Shown in pieces: positions 17,156-25,956 of a stretch of 64,000 bases of DNA. The notes beneath the pieces were generated by a model. It saw nothing but the letters and a program-made list of their open reading frames with translations. It was not told the DNA's origin and searched no databases. Each line of letters starts with the position of its first letter. Position 1 is the first letter of the stretch. The DNA comes from Conexivisphaerales archaeon (lineage in GTDB: Archaea > Thermoproteota > Nitrososphaeria > Conexivisphaerales > DTJL01), in the NCBI GenBank assembly GCA_038728585.1, contig JAVYTR010000004.1, positions 1 through 64,000 on the forward strand, read 5' to 3'. Both the position numbers and the translations under genes were made by a program.

Positions 17156-18622
17156 TTATGCCCTGGCCTCTGCGACATTCCTTGTGAAGAAGAGTCTTGT
17201 CCTTCCCATACTCTGGAATTCAGCCTCAAGTGTCCTGATGACAACAGGCAGGTCTCCTACAACCTTACCTAGTACCAGACAGCTTCTGGGTTGTAGAGAC
17301 CTCACTATGCTCTTTACTGTTTCGAAATCCGTCATAGATGCCTGTGCCACCATTTCTATATCCTTCTCGTTCGTGAAGTTGTAAAGGAATATGTTATCTG
17401 CTTGCCTGTATATGTCTGAACCTATAGCATCAGGTTGGTTGGTTATGAAGGTGCTGAAGACGCCAAAGTGCCTCATCCTTGTTATCAGGTCTTCCCAGTA
17501 AGTGTGTCTTAGATAGAGATGAGCCTCTTCTGCGAACAGGAAGACAGGTTCGATGACTCTGTGCTCTAGAGATTCTACAAGCTTTGCTAGAATTACTTCG
17601 ACTATCATTCTTCTTGAAAGCGGGGTTGAATCACCCAGAGCAACGACCATCGCACCTCCTTCATCCATCTTTGTAAATTCATCCTCGAGAGTCATGCAGT
17701 ATCTGGGGTTGTCTGATATCAGGTCTGAAGATAATAGGCTGTAGAACCTGGAGAGCAGAGCATCTTTTACAAACTCATTGCAGTGCCAGTGCATTATCGT
17801 ATCTTCCATATCCTTCAGAGTAACTCTACCTGACTGCTCAAGATAGTCCCATATCCTCATGAATTCTCTCAACGTTGCCCCTGGAACTTCAAGCGTGTGC
17901 TGAAGCAAGTCAACCATTATCCTCTTTCCAAGATACCTCAGACCAAACTTCAGATTGTATCCAGGCTGAAGTACTTTTATTTTCTTAGCATACCTGCTAG
18001 GCATGCCTGACTTATCAAGGGCCAGACCTGAGTACTCTCCGTTAAGGTCGAAGATAACGAGCTTGGCTCCGTAGTCCAGAAGGCCTGCTACGAGAAGCTT
18101 TGCAAGATGTGACTTGCCAGCCTCCTTCCTGCCAGTTATTATGTTGAGTCTGCCGTCCAGCTCTTCTGCATTTACAAAAAACTCCTCCCCAGCTATCGAC
18201 CTACCAAGTCTTATCCTTCTCTGGCCCTGCAGATGCATTAGCGAATATAGCTCATCTATGCTCACTCTGCTGATTACGCTTGAGCTCCTGCTCGGAAGCC
18301 AGCCTGAATCGTTCATCTTTTCTCCTCCGTTGATTATTCCTCTAACTTTGCATTTCAGTATCCTGGCATCCTTTATCATTCTGCCCAGGCTTTCAACCTG
18401 AAGCGGGTCCTGTTTCACAAGAGACGAGGACGAGAAGAGTTCATCCCTCAGCAGGTCCTCCTGCACGCCAGGAGAGTCGAGGTAGGATGAATCGTAAACC
18501 TGCACTATCATCGAAGTGTTCTGAATGTTATCCTCTATCTTGAGATATTCCCCTCTGAAGAATGGCTCTCCAGGAAGTGCAAGGATTTGAACTTCATCAC
18601 CTTCCTTTGAGAGCACTTTCAT
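17156..18622 (-). CDS. herA: HerA-type DNA translocase/helicase
   Basis: 488 residues. The N-terminal ~130 form a beta-rich HAS-barrel-like domain. The FtsK/HerA ATPase follows with Walker A G164-RKEAGKS, Walker B-like VFLFAEEAHLYL (Glu at the first acidic position), then TRMRHFGVFSTFITNQPDAI (sensor region) and a C-terminal arginine-containing segment. HerA forms a hexameric ring that, with NurA, resects DNA ends for recombination. The start overlaps the NurA stop by 4 bases, so they are translationally coupled and probably one complex. Confidence 0.9.
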   Translation of the reverse strand: MKVLSKEGDEVQILALPGEPFFRGEYLKIEDNIQNTSMIVQVYDSSYLDSPGVQEDLLRDELFSSSSLVKQDPLQVESLGRMIKDARILKCKVRGIINGGEKMNDSGWLPSRSSSVISRVSIDELYSLMHLQGQRRIRLGRSIAGEEFFVNAEELDGRLNIITGRKEAGKSHLAKLLVAGLLDYGAKLVIFDLNGEYSGLALDKSGMPSRYAKKIKVLQPGYNLKFGLRYLGKRIMVDLLQHTLEVPGATLREFMRIWDYLEQSGRVTLKDMEDTIMHWHCNEFVKDALLSRFYSLLSSDLISDNPRYCMTLEDEFTKMDEGGAMVVALGDSTPLSRRMIVEVILAKLVESLEHRVIEPVFLFAEEAHLYLRHTYWEDLITRMRHFGVFSTFITNQPDAIGSDIYRQADNIFLYNFTNEKDIEMVAQASMTDFETVKSIVRSLQPRSCLVLGKVVGDLPVVIRTLEAEFQSMGRTRLFFTRNVAEARA

Positions 18623-19689
18623 CTCTTGTAACCCTCCAGCCTGCCTAGGATCGCCCTTCTGATGCTGAAAGATGGTAAAACTGTCGTCCCCTCATTTCTG
18701 GCCAGCCTGCTTTTTACAGATGCCTCTTCAGATGCTGTAAATATTGAAAGCAGATGCGCAGACCTCAGAGTTTCAGGGTAGCCGTTGGTTATCAGGTCGC
18801 TCAGCATAATTGAAGGGATGAGCTTATCAGGCGCCTGCGTGACAGGGATATCCATTCGTAGGGGTATACCGTCTCCAGAAAGCTTTGCAAGGTACGAGTT
18901 TGCTGCCAACCCTGATATGAATAGCCTGACGACCTCTGTCACATCAAGATAAGCAGGCTTCTGCAGCGAATAGAGAAGAGATTCTATCCTCTGCAGCTGC
19001 TTTATTTTTGTATTCTTTGTTATGGCAGCAACGTAATTTCCCCTCTGCGAAGATTCTGCGATAATCTGTTTCAAACTTGCATCCTTCACTTCGAAGTTGG
19101 ACTCCTTCAGTGAACCGTCAACCAGCAGTATTCCGTCAGACATATTGCAGGCAAGTTGATATGCGAGAATTCTTTCAAGGAGAACCCTGAGTGCTCTGGC
19201 TGCAATCGAAGAGTCATGCAGTATGAGGTTTCTGGGAACCTTCTCAAAGAAGTTAAGTGAATCTATGTTCCTTTCACCTATGTAGAAGACCAAGGGTCCT
19301 ATGAGATATGCTTGATTTTTCCCTTTGCTCCTGGCTGCGACTGCAGCCTTTCCGCTCAGGATAAAACCATCTTCTGCTTCCCCCAGAACTATCACACTTG
19401 AATCTATTCCAACTATATCCCTCTCTTCGCCATTGCCTAGACTGATTTCTTCTGGCGCTTCTACTTCGCAGCAGCCGGAGGAAATTTCAGAGGACCAACC
19501 TCTCATCGGTTGCTGTTCCTCTCCCCCTCTGTAAAACACAAGAGCCTTACCTCTTAAGAAGGTCAAGCTATCAGCAGAAAGGCTGCTGATCTGTTCAGGC
19601 AAAGAGGAGAATGAATTAGCAAAAGAAGAAGAGGATAAGGAAGAGGAAGAAGATGATGAAGGTGCAGCTGAATCAAATGATGCTGTCAT
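18619..19689 (-). CDS. nurA: NurA domain nuclease
   Basis: About 356 residues. The NurA core is marked by DIVGIDSSVIVLGEAEDG (first catalytic Asp) and GILLVDGSLKESN (second Asp), then helices ending in a C-terminal SRLARNEG. NurA is a Mn2+-dependent 5'-3' exo/endonuclease working with HerA. The N-terminus holds a long Ser run (~residues 9-22), unusual for the family and probably disordered. AGGAGGT lies 8 bases before ATG 19689 and only 2 before ATG 19695, so the downstream ATG is preferred. Confidence 0.85.
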   Translation of the reverse strand: MTASFDSAAPSSSSSSSLSSSSFANSFSSLPEQISSLSADSLTFLRGKALVFYRGGEEQQPMRGWSSEISSGCCEVEAPEEISLGNGEERDIVGIDSSVIVLGEAEDGFILSGKAAVAARSKGKNQAYLIGPLVFYIGERNIDSLNFFEKVPRNLILHDSSIAARALRVLLERILAYQLACNMSDGILLVDGSLKESNFEVKDASLKQIIAESSQRGNYVAAITKNTKIKQLQRIESLLYSLQKPAYLDVTEVVRLFISGLAANSYLAKLSGDGIPLRMDIPVTQAPDKLIPSIMLSDLITNGYPETLRSAHLLSIFTASEEASVKSRLARNEGTTVLPSFSIRRAILGRLEGYKR

Positions 19690-19733
19690 ACCCATTTACC
19701 TCCTGACACATGGGTAATGTTTAATTGATTGTT

Positions 19734-19803
19734 CATCTTGGGCAACAATAGGGGAGCGATGAATATTAATAAATATTGCGCAATAGCATCTTGCGCAACA
19801 ATA
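19734..19803. promoter_or_regulatory. repeated operator-like elements in a divergent promoter
   Basis: CATCTTGGGCAACAATA at 19734-19750 recurs as CATCTTGCGCAACAATA at 19787-19803 with one mismatch, 53 bases apart. Between them, ATTGCGCAATA (19775-19785) is a related palindrome. They flank the A/T-rich TTAATAAATATT. The position between the NurA-HerA operon and a small winged-helix gene suggests co-regulation by one of the adjacent winged-helix proteins (inference). Confidence 0.55.
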
Positions 19804-19820
19804 ATCAGGTGCATGAACGA

Positions 19821-20198
19821 ATGAGCTCTACAATAATACACATCAAGCTCAAGAGGGGAAGCTGGGAGATAGACCTGGACTGTCCAGAAGACAGAGTTAC
19901 AGAGGTTATTCAGAAAGTTCTGGCGGGGCTGGAGACATCAGGTGCAATCCAGAAGCAGGAGAACGAACAAAGAGGAACTACGTGCAAGAATCTGCTTGAG
20001 CAGATGTGGAAGGAAGGATGGTTTTCTCAACCCAGAAGTCTGTCAGAGGTCGATGAAGAACTGGGAAGAAGAGGTTACCACTACGACAGGACTGCTGTTT
20101 CACACAGCCTTACAGACTTGGTGAGGGAGCAGGTTCTGAGCAGAGAAGGAGCTCCTAGAAATTACAGGTATGTGCAGAAGAAGCCTCCTCAGGGATGA
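19821..20198 (+). CDS. small beta-hairpin + winged-helix protein (paralogue 1 of 3)
   Basis: 125 residues from ATG 19821. An N-terminal strand pair (TIIHIKLKRGSWEIDLDCPED) is followed by a linker and a C-terminal winged helix (LLEQMWKEGWFSQPRSLSEVDEELGRRGYHYDRTAVSHSLTDLVREQ). The architecture matches the two genes at 20200 and 20700 on the other strand. It is divergent from the NurA-HerA operon with repeated operator-like elements in between. Function unknown; DNA binding is inferred from the fold. Confidence 0.75.
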   Translation: MSSTIIHIKLKRGSWEIDLDCPEDRVTEVIQKVLAGLETSGAIQKQENEQRGTTCKNLLEQMWKEGWFSQPRSLSEVDEELGRRGYHYDRTAVSHSLTDLVREQVLSREGAPRNYRYVQKKPPQG

Positions 20199-20199
20199 A

Positions 20200-20703
20200 T
20201 CACTTTGCGGCAGAGATTTGTCTGGAGAGCCATTCTATGCCCATCGTATTTATGAAATAATAGGTACCGTCGTTGACTACCACCCTCTCCACATAGCCTG
20301 CTTTGACGAGTTCGCTCAGCCTAGAGCTTATTGACTTTGGGTTAAGGCCTGTTGTCCTCTCAAGCTCCTGCAGTGTCAGCCTTGAACTCTGCTGCTTTCC
20401 TGATTCTGCAGCGATCTTAGCTGCCACTAGCTGAAGAGCTATAACCAGCTTATCGCTCAGAGCTTTCTGGGTTAACACCCTTGGCCCCTCAGGTGTTATT
20501 CTGACATAATCAGAAAATTTGTTTATCAGGTCGCTCAGGGAGTAATTGAGGTAGACCTTTCTTGCCAGGTTAAAAGTAGGTACCAGCTGGGATGCTAGTC
20601 TGTTCACCTCAAGCGCAACCTGTTCGGCCTCTCCCTCTATGTCTGTTTCAAAGCTGTCTATCTTTACGTGAACCTTCATTCTTCCCGTCTCCTGCGCACT
20701 CAA
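20200..20703 (-). CDS. small beta-hairpin + winged-helix protein (paralogue 2 of 3)
   Basis: 167 residues: N-terminal strand pair MKVHVKIDSFETDIEGEAEQ, a central helical part (ARKVYLNYSLSDLINKFSDYV), and a C-terminal winged helix (RLTLQELERTTGLNPKSISSRLSELVKAGYVERV). Start ATG 20703 overlaps the stop of the 20700 gene, so the two are one operon. The stop lies one base from the convergent paralogue. Likely a DNA-binding accessory factor; role unknown. Confidence 0.78.
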   Translation of the reverse strand: MSAQETGRMKVHVKIDSFETDIEGEAEQVALEVNRLASQLVPTFNLARKVYLNYSLSDLINKFSDYVRITPEGPRVLTQKALSDKLVIALQLVAAKIAAESGKQQSSRLTLQELERTTGLNPKSISSRLSELVKAGYVERVVVNDGTYYFINTMGIEWLSRQISAAK

Positions 20704-21191
20704 CTGACTTCAGCCTCACCTACCTGCAGCACTTCAGGTTTGAATTCTTGGGATAAAAGACTTGTTGGCAGTGTGTAGACAAACTCTCCGTCAGGCTGCT
20801 TGAACCGCCTTAGTTTCCCCTCCTTTGCCAGTCTGAGCAGAGCTACTGCTACAGATTGCTTCGGATAGATCAAACCGAAAGTTTCGAGAGAATCCTTAAC
20901 CTCCAGCAGCTTTCTTGGCTGTCTCCCCCAACCGCTCGAAAAAAGCTTCAGAATTATGGAGGGTAAAGATTCACCCTTTCCAAACGTGAGCTCGGGGAGC
21001 TGATGCTGCAAAGTCTGCTCATGAACCTGCTCATTTGCCTTTGCAGCAGAGTTGCTTTCTCTCCCTGCTCCGAGCCTTGCGAATATGTCAGGAATGGATG
21101 AAAAGAATTCTCCAACCTCTTCCTTGCTTCCTTCGACTTCGACTTCTCTATCCCCAAGCTTTACCCTGACCTTCATTATTCTCTCCGACAT
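20700..21191 (-). CDS. small beta-hairpin + winged-helix protein (paralogue 3 of 3)
   Basis: 163 residues: MKVRVKLGDREVEVEGSKEE at the N-terminus (same strand-turn-strand as its neighbours), a polar linker, and a winged helix from about residue 85 (SIILKLFSSGWGRQPRKLLEVKDSLETFG). The phrase GW-x-x-QPR is shared with paralogue 1 (GWFSQPR), supporting common descent. First gene of a two-gene operon; the GatE-GatD operon ends 41 bases upstream on the same strand. Confidence 0.78.
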   Translation of the reverse strand: MSERIMKVRVKLGDREVEVEGSKEEVGEFFSSIPDIFARLGAGRESNSAAKANEQVHEQTLQHQLPELTFGKGESLPSIILKLFSSGWGRQPRKLLEVKDSLETFGLIYPKQSVAVALLRLAKEGKLRRFKQPDGEFVYTLPTSLLSQEFKPEVLQVGEAEVS

Positions 21192-21232
21192 CCTATCTCC
21201 ATGTGAAAGAGTTAGTTATATGCGTTATTTTT

Positions 21233-23194
21233 TCAATTATCAATGTTCTTCAGCTCTTCTTCAATCGCTTTCCTTAGTTCTGAGCTGACTAGGCTGCCAT
21301 CAACCCTACCCCTTACCTTCTGCATAACCATACCCATCAGGGCGCTGAAAGCTCTTTCACGCCTCTCATGAATAATCTCTTTCTCCTGCCTTACAATCTC
21401 TCTGACCAAAGAAGAGAGGTCTTCTCTGCTGAGTCTTTGAACCCCAAGTTTCTGCATCGCTTCCTTCAGGTCTTTTGATTCCCCCTTGGCTATAGACCTT
21501 AGCATGTCCAGTGATACTTCCTTCGCCACTTCGCCCTTGGATAGCATTTCGAAGAGGTCAAGTAGTGTAGCATCTTTGATTTTAGCTGCAACATCAATAC
21601 CTTCTCTTCTCAAACTGACAAGTCCTTCTGTAAGCAGGGATGCAACGAATGATGGCTGAAGAGAAGAGCTGGAGCAGACTGTGTTGAACAGCTCGAGGTA
21701 ATCGGAATCTAGTATCTTTTCTGCCTGTTCATCTTTAAGCCCGTATTTTTTCTTGAGCTGCTCAACCTGCTCATCCCATGAAGGAGGTATCAGCTTATCT
21801 ATCCTTGTTATTAGTTCATCAGTTATGGGAATGGGTGGAATATCCGTCTCAGGGTACATTCTTGCCGACCCAGGTCTTGGCCTGATGAATCTGGTCTCCC
21901 CCTCATCTGTGGCAGCTCTGGTTTCTGCAGGAGGGCCGAGCAAAGCCTGCTCAAGCCTTCTGCAGAGAGCTTGCATGCAGAGCCTGGCTCTGTTCTCCTC
22001 TCCTACGACCAGGATGAATGCATCACCATAATAATGATGATGATGACCATCATTATCATTGTTGTCATTATCATCTTCATCCCTGCATTGCAGTACTCCT
22101 CTAACCCTGGTGACCTCATCTTTGCTTATTCCGTAGCTGGGCAGTTCATCGGAATGGAACAAACCCCCAAGGGTGTAGAACCTTGCTATATCTGCAAGCT
22201 CCTTACCCAGCCTCATGTTTGGTTTTGGTTCAAGAGAGAGCAGGCCCTTCATCCCCTTTACCTTTACAGCAAGAACCTTCTCCCCTCTCTTTATGCCAGA
22301 AATTATTATCTTGCTGGCTGTGTCTGAAAAGATTGATGATACGTCAACTATCTGCTCGTCCATGAACCCGTTTTTCAATCCTCTATCCTTCATGATTCTG
22401 GCCAGTTCTCTCAACCAGAGCTGTCTCTCAGCTTCGAACTGCACAACCCTTGACACAAGGTCAAGCTGCTGAACACCCTTTACCTCTATTATCTCACCAT
22501 TCATCACTGATATGTTGATATCCTGTCTTACAGAGCCGAGGCCCTTCTCCATTCTCCCAGTGGCTTTTAGAAGCCTGCCGAGAGCAAGAGCTATTTCCTG
22601 AATCGCTTTTGGTGATGCAGTCACAGGCTCGAGCGAGACTTCTATAAGCGGGATGCCGAGTCTGTCAAGGGAGAACCTTCTTTCTCCAGCATTGCTGTCA
22701 AGTATTCTTGCTGCATCCTCCTCTAGGGTAACTGTCTGAACACCTATCTCCTTGCCTTTTACTCTGAATGAACCTCCAATGCCGACCACCATAGTCCTCT
22801 GGAAGCCTGTTGTGTTAGACCCATCTATCACCATCTTCCTCATCACCTGGATTTCGTCCACAACTTCAGAGTTCAGTATTCTGCATACCATAATGGCTGT
22901 TTCAAGAGCATGTTTGTTTATGTCGTGTGGAGGCTCTTCGTCTGCCTCAACCAGACAGCTTGATTCTCTACCTGCCACATAACTTATCCAGAGACCCTTC
23001 TTTGCTTCGAAGAGCGCTGCAGGGTCTACTTCGCCCAGCTCGCTCTCGCTCGGCCTGAACCGCCTTCTGAAGGTCTTTCCTTCTTCCTCCTTGACTGGTG
23101 GACAGGAGCAGAAGAGCTTGGCTGAGCTCCTTAGCTGCCTGTGAATCTCCAGCCCAACCTTCAGGTTTATCTTCTCCGGGTCAATAGTGCTCAT
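21233..23194 (-). CDS. gatE: Glu-tRNA(Gln) amidotransferase subunit E
   Basis: 653 residues; archaea-specific GatE, which binds Glu-tRNA(Gln) and supplies the kinase/amide-transfer site converting it to Gln-tRNA(Gln). It has the GatB-like core (KVGLEIHRQL, ARILDSNAGERRFSLDRLGIPLIEVSLEP, GSVRQDINISV), an AspRS-like insertion (ARMYPETDIPPIPI) and the C-terminal YqeY/GatB tail. An in-frame run of Asp/Asn/His codons (22022-22080) makes a low-complexity insert in the middle. The start overlaps the GatD stop by 4 bases. Confidence 0.95.
   Translation of the reverse strand: MSTIDPEKINLKVGLEIHRQLRSSAKLFCSCPPVKEEEGKTFRRRFRPSESELGEVDPAALFEAKKGLWISYVAGRESSCLVEADEEPPHDINKHALETAIMVCRILNSEVVDEIQVMRKMVIDGSNTTGFQRTMVVGIGGSFRVKGKEIGVQTVTLEEDAARILDSNAGERRFSLDRLGIPLIEVSLEPVTASPKAIQEIALALGRLLKATGRMEKGLGSVRQDINISVMNGEIIEVKGVQQLDLVSRVVQFEAERQLWLRELARIMKDRGLKNGFMDEQIVDVSSIFSDTASKIIISGIKRGEKVLAVKVKGMKGLLSLEPKPNMRLGKELADIARFYTLGGLFHSDELPSYGISKDEVTRVRGVLQCRDEDDNDNNDNDGHHHHYYGDAFILVVGEENRARLCMQALCRRLEQALLGPPAETRAATDEGETRFIRPRPGSARMYPETDIPPIPITDELITRIDKLIPPSWDEQVEQLKKKYGLKDEQAEKILDSDYLELFNTVCSSSSLQPSFVASLLTEGLVSLRREGIDVAAKIKDATLLDLFEMLSKGEVAKEVSLDMLRSIAKGESKDLKEAMQKLGVQRLSREDLSSLVREIVRQEKEIIHERRERAFSALMGMVMQKVRGRVDGSLVSSELRKAIEEELKNIDN
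22022..22080 (-). repeat. trinucleotide-rich microsatellite inside gatE
   Basis: ATAATGATGATGATG-like and CATTATCATTGTTGTCATTATCATC runs, read on the coding strand as Asp/Asn then four His codons. The repeat is in frame and expands a surface loop between ...VLQCRDED and DAFILVVG. Confidence 0.7.
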
Positions 23195-24492
23195 AGCAGT
23201 CTCCTCTCCTGAATCTCTCCCCTGAGGTTGGTAGCCATTACCTTACCAACATTCGAGGGGTCAAAATTCGCGAGCACCCACATCAACTTGGCTAGGGCCA
23301 CTTCTGAGAGCATGTCGCCCAAAGGCAAAACTCCGATGTTTAACAGGTCTCTCCCCGTGTCATAAACAGTCATTCTTACACTTCCGTTTATGCACTGGCT
23401 TGTCATTCCAACGAAGGCTCCTCTCTTTATCGCATAGTCTATCGCTTCATAAGAAGTGCTGGGAGCATGACCGAGCCCTGTCCCTTCGAGTATGAAACCT
23501 CTAACTCCCATATCAACCAGGTTCTTTATAATCGAAGCGTGGAATCCTGGGTATATCTTAAGCAAGGCAACTCTATCATCAAATTTCTCTAATACTCTGA
23601 ATGGAGCATTGCTTTCAGTCTTGATCTCCTGCAAAAATTCTATTTTATTGTCCTTCAGCCTTGCAACCGGTGTGCTGTTGACAGACTTGAAAGCATCCCT
23701 TCTGCTTGTATGAAGCTTCCTGACCCTCACACCACTATGTACAGCTATCTCATCATCGCTGGGCCCTTCATGCATAACTACAAAGACTCCTTTCGCTTTT
23801 GATCCTGCTGCGAACCTGACAGCACCTATCAGGTTGCTGGCAGAGTCAGATGATGGTCTGTCCGACGACCTCTGCGAGCCTACAAGCACTACTGGTATTG
23901 GAGGAGATTCCAATGCAAACGATAGAGCTGCAGAGGTATAATGCATTGTGTCTGTCCCATGAGTAATTACAACACCATCATAGCCCTCGTTTATTGCATT
24001 CTCAACCCTCTTGGCTATTTTGGACCAGTGTTCACTAGTCATGTTTTCGCTGTATATACTGAAAAGTATATCAGTGGAAACATCAGCTATTGAAGATAAT
24101 TCGGGGACTAGATGATACAGCTCTTCTGAGGATATTGCGGCCCTGACACCTCCTGTCCTGTAATCGACCCTGCTGGCTATTGTTCCCCCTGTGCCAAGTA
24201 TCAATATCTTTGGCAGACCCTCAACTCGTTCAGGCCTTGGAGGTAGGGTGAAAGTTGGTTCTTTCCCCTTTCCTATCACCTTAACAGATCTGATCTTGCT
24301 TGCAGCTATCCCGATGTTATAGCCATTCTTCAGCTTGACTACCACATGCTCTGAATCTGCATACTGGTATCGGGGCATAAGGACTCCTTCTATACTTCTT
24401 GAGCCTGTAACTATGATTATGTCATCCCCGACAGAGCATCCTGCACTACTTAGAATTTCGAAGAGTTTGCCTTTGTACCCCTCAAGCGTCAT
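23191..24492 (-). CDS. gatD: Glu-tRNA(Gln) amidotransferase subunit D
   Basis: 433 residues. An N-terminal beta-barrel domain (~1-75) precedes an L-asparaginase-like domain that releases ammonia from Gln or Asn for GatE. Catalytic motifs: ILGTGGTIASRVDYRTGG (nucleophile Thr), VVITHGTDTMHYTSAAL (second Thr/Asp), and a later Lys region. The GatDE pair implies Gln-tRNA is made by transamidation; the tRNA-Gln substrate is encoded at 29.4 kb. Confidence 0.95.
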   Translation of the reverse strand: MTLEGYKGKLFEILSSAGCSVGDDIIIVTGSRSIEGVLMPRYQYADSEHVVVKLKNGYNIGIAASKIRSVKVIGKGKEPTFTLPPRPERVEGLPKILILGTGGTIASRVDYRTGGVRAAISSEELYHLVPELSSIADVSTDILFSIYSENMTSEHWSKIAKRVENAINEGYDGVVITHGTDTMHYTSAALSFALESPPIPVVLVGSQRSSDRPSSDSASNLIGAVRFAAGSKAKGVFVVMHEGPSDDEIAVHSGVRVRKLHTSRRDAFKSVNSTPVARLKDNKIEFLQEIKTESNAPFRVLEKFDDRVALLKIYPGFHASIIKNLVDMGVRGFILEGTGLGHAPSTSYEAIDYAIKRGAFVGMTSQCINGSVRMTVYDTGRDLLNIGVLPLGDMLSEVALAKLMWVLANFDPSNVGKVMATNLRGEIQERRLL

Positions 24493-24619
24493 ACGGCGCT
24501 GATTGTGTATTATGCTTATAATTAAGTTTCATTCACTTTTGAACGGCAAAGTTCGTTTCGTAATCAAAAAAGAAAGAACAGATAAACAGCCAGCTACTTT
24601 CCCGATATTGCCTATCAGC

Positions 24620-24961
24620 CTAGCGAATGACCGGCAAAACAATTATTCCAAAGAGCATCAGGCACAGAACAGCTATCGAAAGTATTATGTAGACCTTATC
24701 TCTAGACCAGATATAATCAAGCGCTAGTTCAAAGACCCTAGCTACGGGGGTCAGTATAAGCACAATCACTCCCAGCAGAATTACCCCTTCAGCATTTCCT
24801 GCAAGAAGTAATCTCAATACGTCTGAGGCTGAAAGACTGCTTGTTTGGGTGAATGTGCTCTGCCCTGAAATGTAGAAGAGTACCAGACCTGAAACAACCA
24901 GTATTGCAGAGGTGACCACTCCTACTCTGAGAGTAAGACTGATTATCCTTTCAAGTTTCAA
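24620..24961 (-). CDS. DUF1634 membrane protein
   Basis: 113 residues with three membrane segments (LRVGVVTSAILVVSGLVLFY; GVILLGVIVLILTPVARV; VYIILSIAVLCLMLFGIIVL), the pattern of DUF1634. Such genes commonly sit beside TauE/SafE permeases, as here, where its start overlaps the permease stop by 4 bases. It is probably a helper subunit; no activity is known. Confidence 0.85.
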   Translation of the reverse strand: MKLERIISLTLRVGVVTSAILVVSGLVLFYISGQSTFTQTSSLSASDVLRLLLAGNAEGVILLGVIVLILTPVARVFELALDYIWSRDKVYIILSIAVLCLMLFGIIVLPVIR

Positions 24962-25812
24962 AGTGTTACACCCAACCCCTTCAATATGAGTTCTATGCCC
25001 AGAAGTATGAGAACAGCTGTAAAGATCTGCCTCAACCTCCTGCTGAAGAGCTTGTTCAGATACCTTGTGCCGATTGTTGAACCAATTAGCACCCCAGGTA
25101 TAGTCGCAGCAACGTATATTGGGTCTATGAAGCCAAGTGCCCAGTAGAGTCCTGAGCTTGTTGCAGCAGTTACGCCTATCATAAAATTGCTTGTCGCTGT
25201 GGTTATCTTGAAAGGCAGGGACATAATCACATCCATAGCAAGAACCTTGAACGCGCCAGAACCTATTCCGAGTAGGCCTGACATCATTCCGGCAACAAAC
25301 ATGCCAGCAACACCAAACGGATATCTTCTTCCTGAATATTCGACCTGCTGATGAAGTGCTTCATCATTGTATCTGCCTGTCAGCTTCAGCTTTTTGGTGA
25401 AGTAGTCAGGCTTTACGTTGCCTGGTAGTTCGCTTTTCATTTTCATAAAGTTTGGCAAAGTCGAAAAGATCAGTACAGCTCCAAACAGAATGGAGATTAC
25501 GTAGATCAGGCCTGCCCTTTGTATTGTATACAGGAGAAGAGAGCCGGTTATCGCACCTGCAGTTGTTCCTATTTCAAGCGAGATCCCTATGGACATGTTT
25601 GAGAGCTCGTCTTTTACGTATGCTGAAGCAGCACCGCTGGATGTTGCGATGGTAGATATCAAAGAAGTTCCAAGAGCATATTGAATCGGGGTTCTCAGGA
25701 AGATAACGAATAGCGGAGTCAGCACTACGCCTCCCCCAAGTCCAGTCAGAGAACCGAGAAGTCCGGCAAGTATTGCTGCCAGAAAGATCTCCAGGGGGAT
25801 AAAAGGACTCAC
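24958..25812 (-). CDS. TauE/SafE (TSUP) family anion exporter
   Basis: 284 residues, ~8 membrane segments, in two repeats: AILAGLLGSLTGLGGGVVLTPL at the start and VAGMMSGLLGIGSGAFKV in the second half. TSUP proteins export sulfite, organosulfonates or related anions; the substrate is not evident. Operon with DUF1634 downstream. A hydrophilic loop (KMKSELPGNVKPDYFTKKLK) separates the halves. Confidence 0.9.
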   Translation of the reverse strand: MSPFIPLEIFLAAILAGLLGSLTGLGGGVVLTPLFVIFLRTPIQYALGTSLISTIATSSGAASAYVKDELSNMSIGISLEIGTTAGAITGSLLLYTIQRAGLIYVISILFGAVLIFSTLPNFMKMKSELPGNVKPDYFTKKLKLTGRYNDEALHQQVEYSGRRYPFGVAGMFVAGMMSGLLGIGSGAFKVLAMDVIMSLPFKITTATSNFMIGVTAATSSGLYWALGFIDPIYVAATIPGVLIGSTIGTRYLNKLFSRRLRQIFTAVLILLGIELILKGLGVTL

Positions 25813-25956
25813 GCCATTGCCTCATTGTTTTGACCTAAAAATATTTGATATGATTGATCAAAATGTCTGGTTTATTTCCATTTGAGGACAAGCATCTGCT
25901 CAATAAAAACGATGGCAAGTCTGACTTAAATACTCAAAGCTAAGATTCTCGATTGC

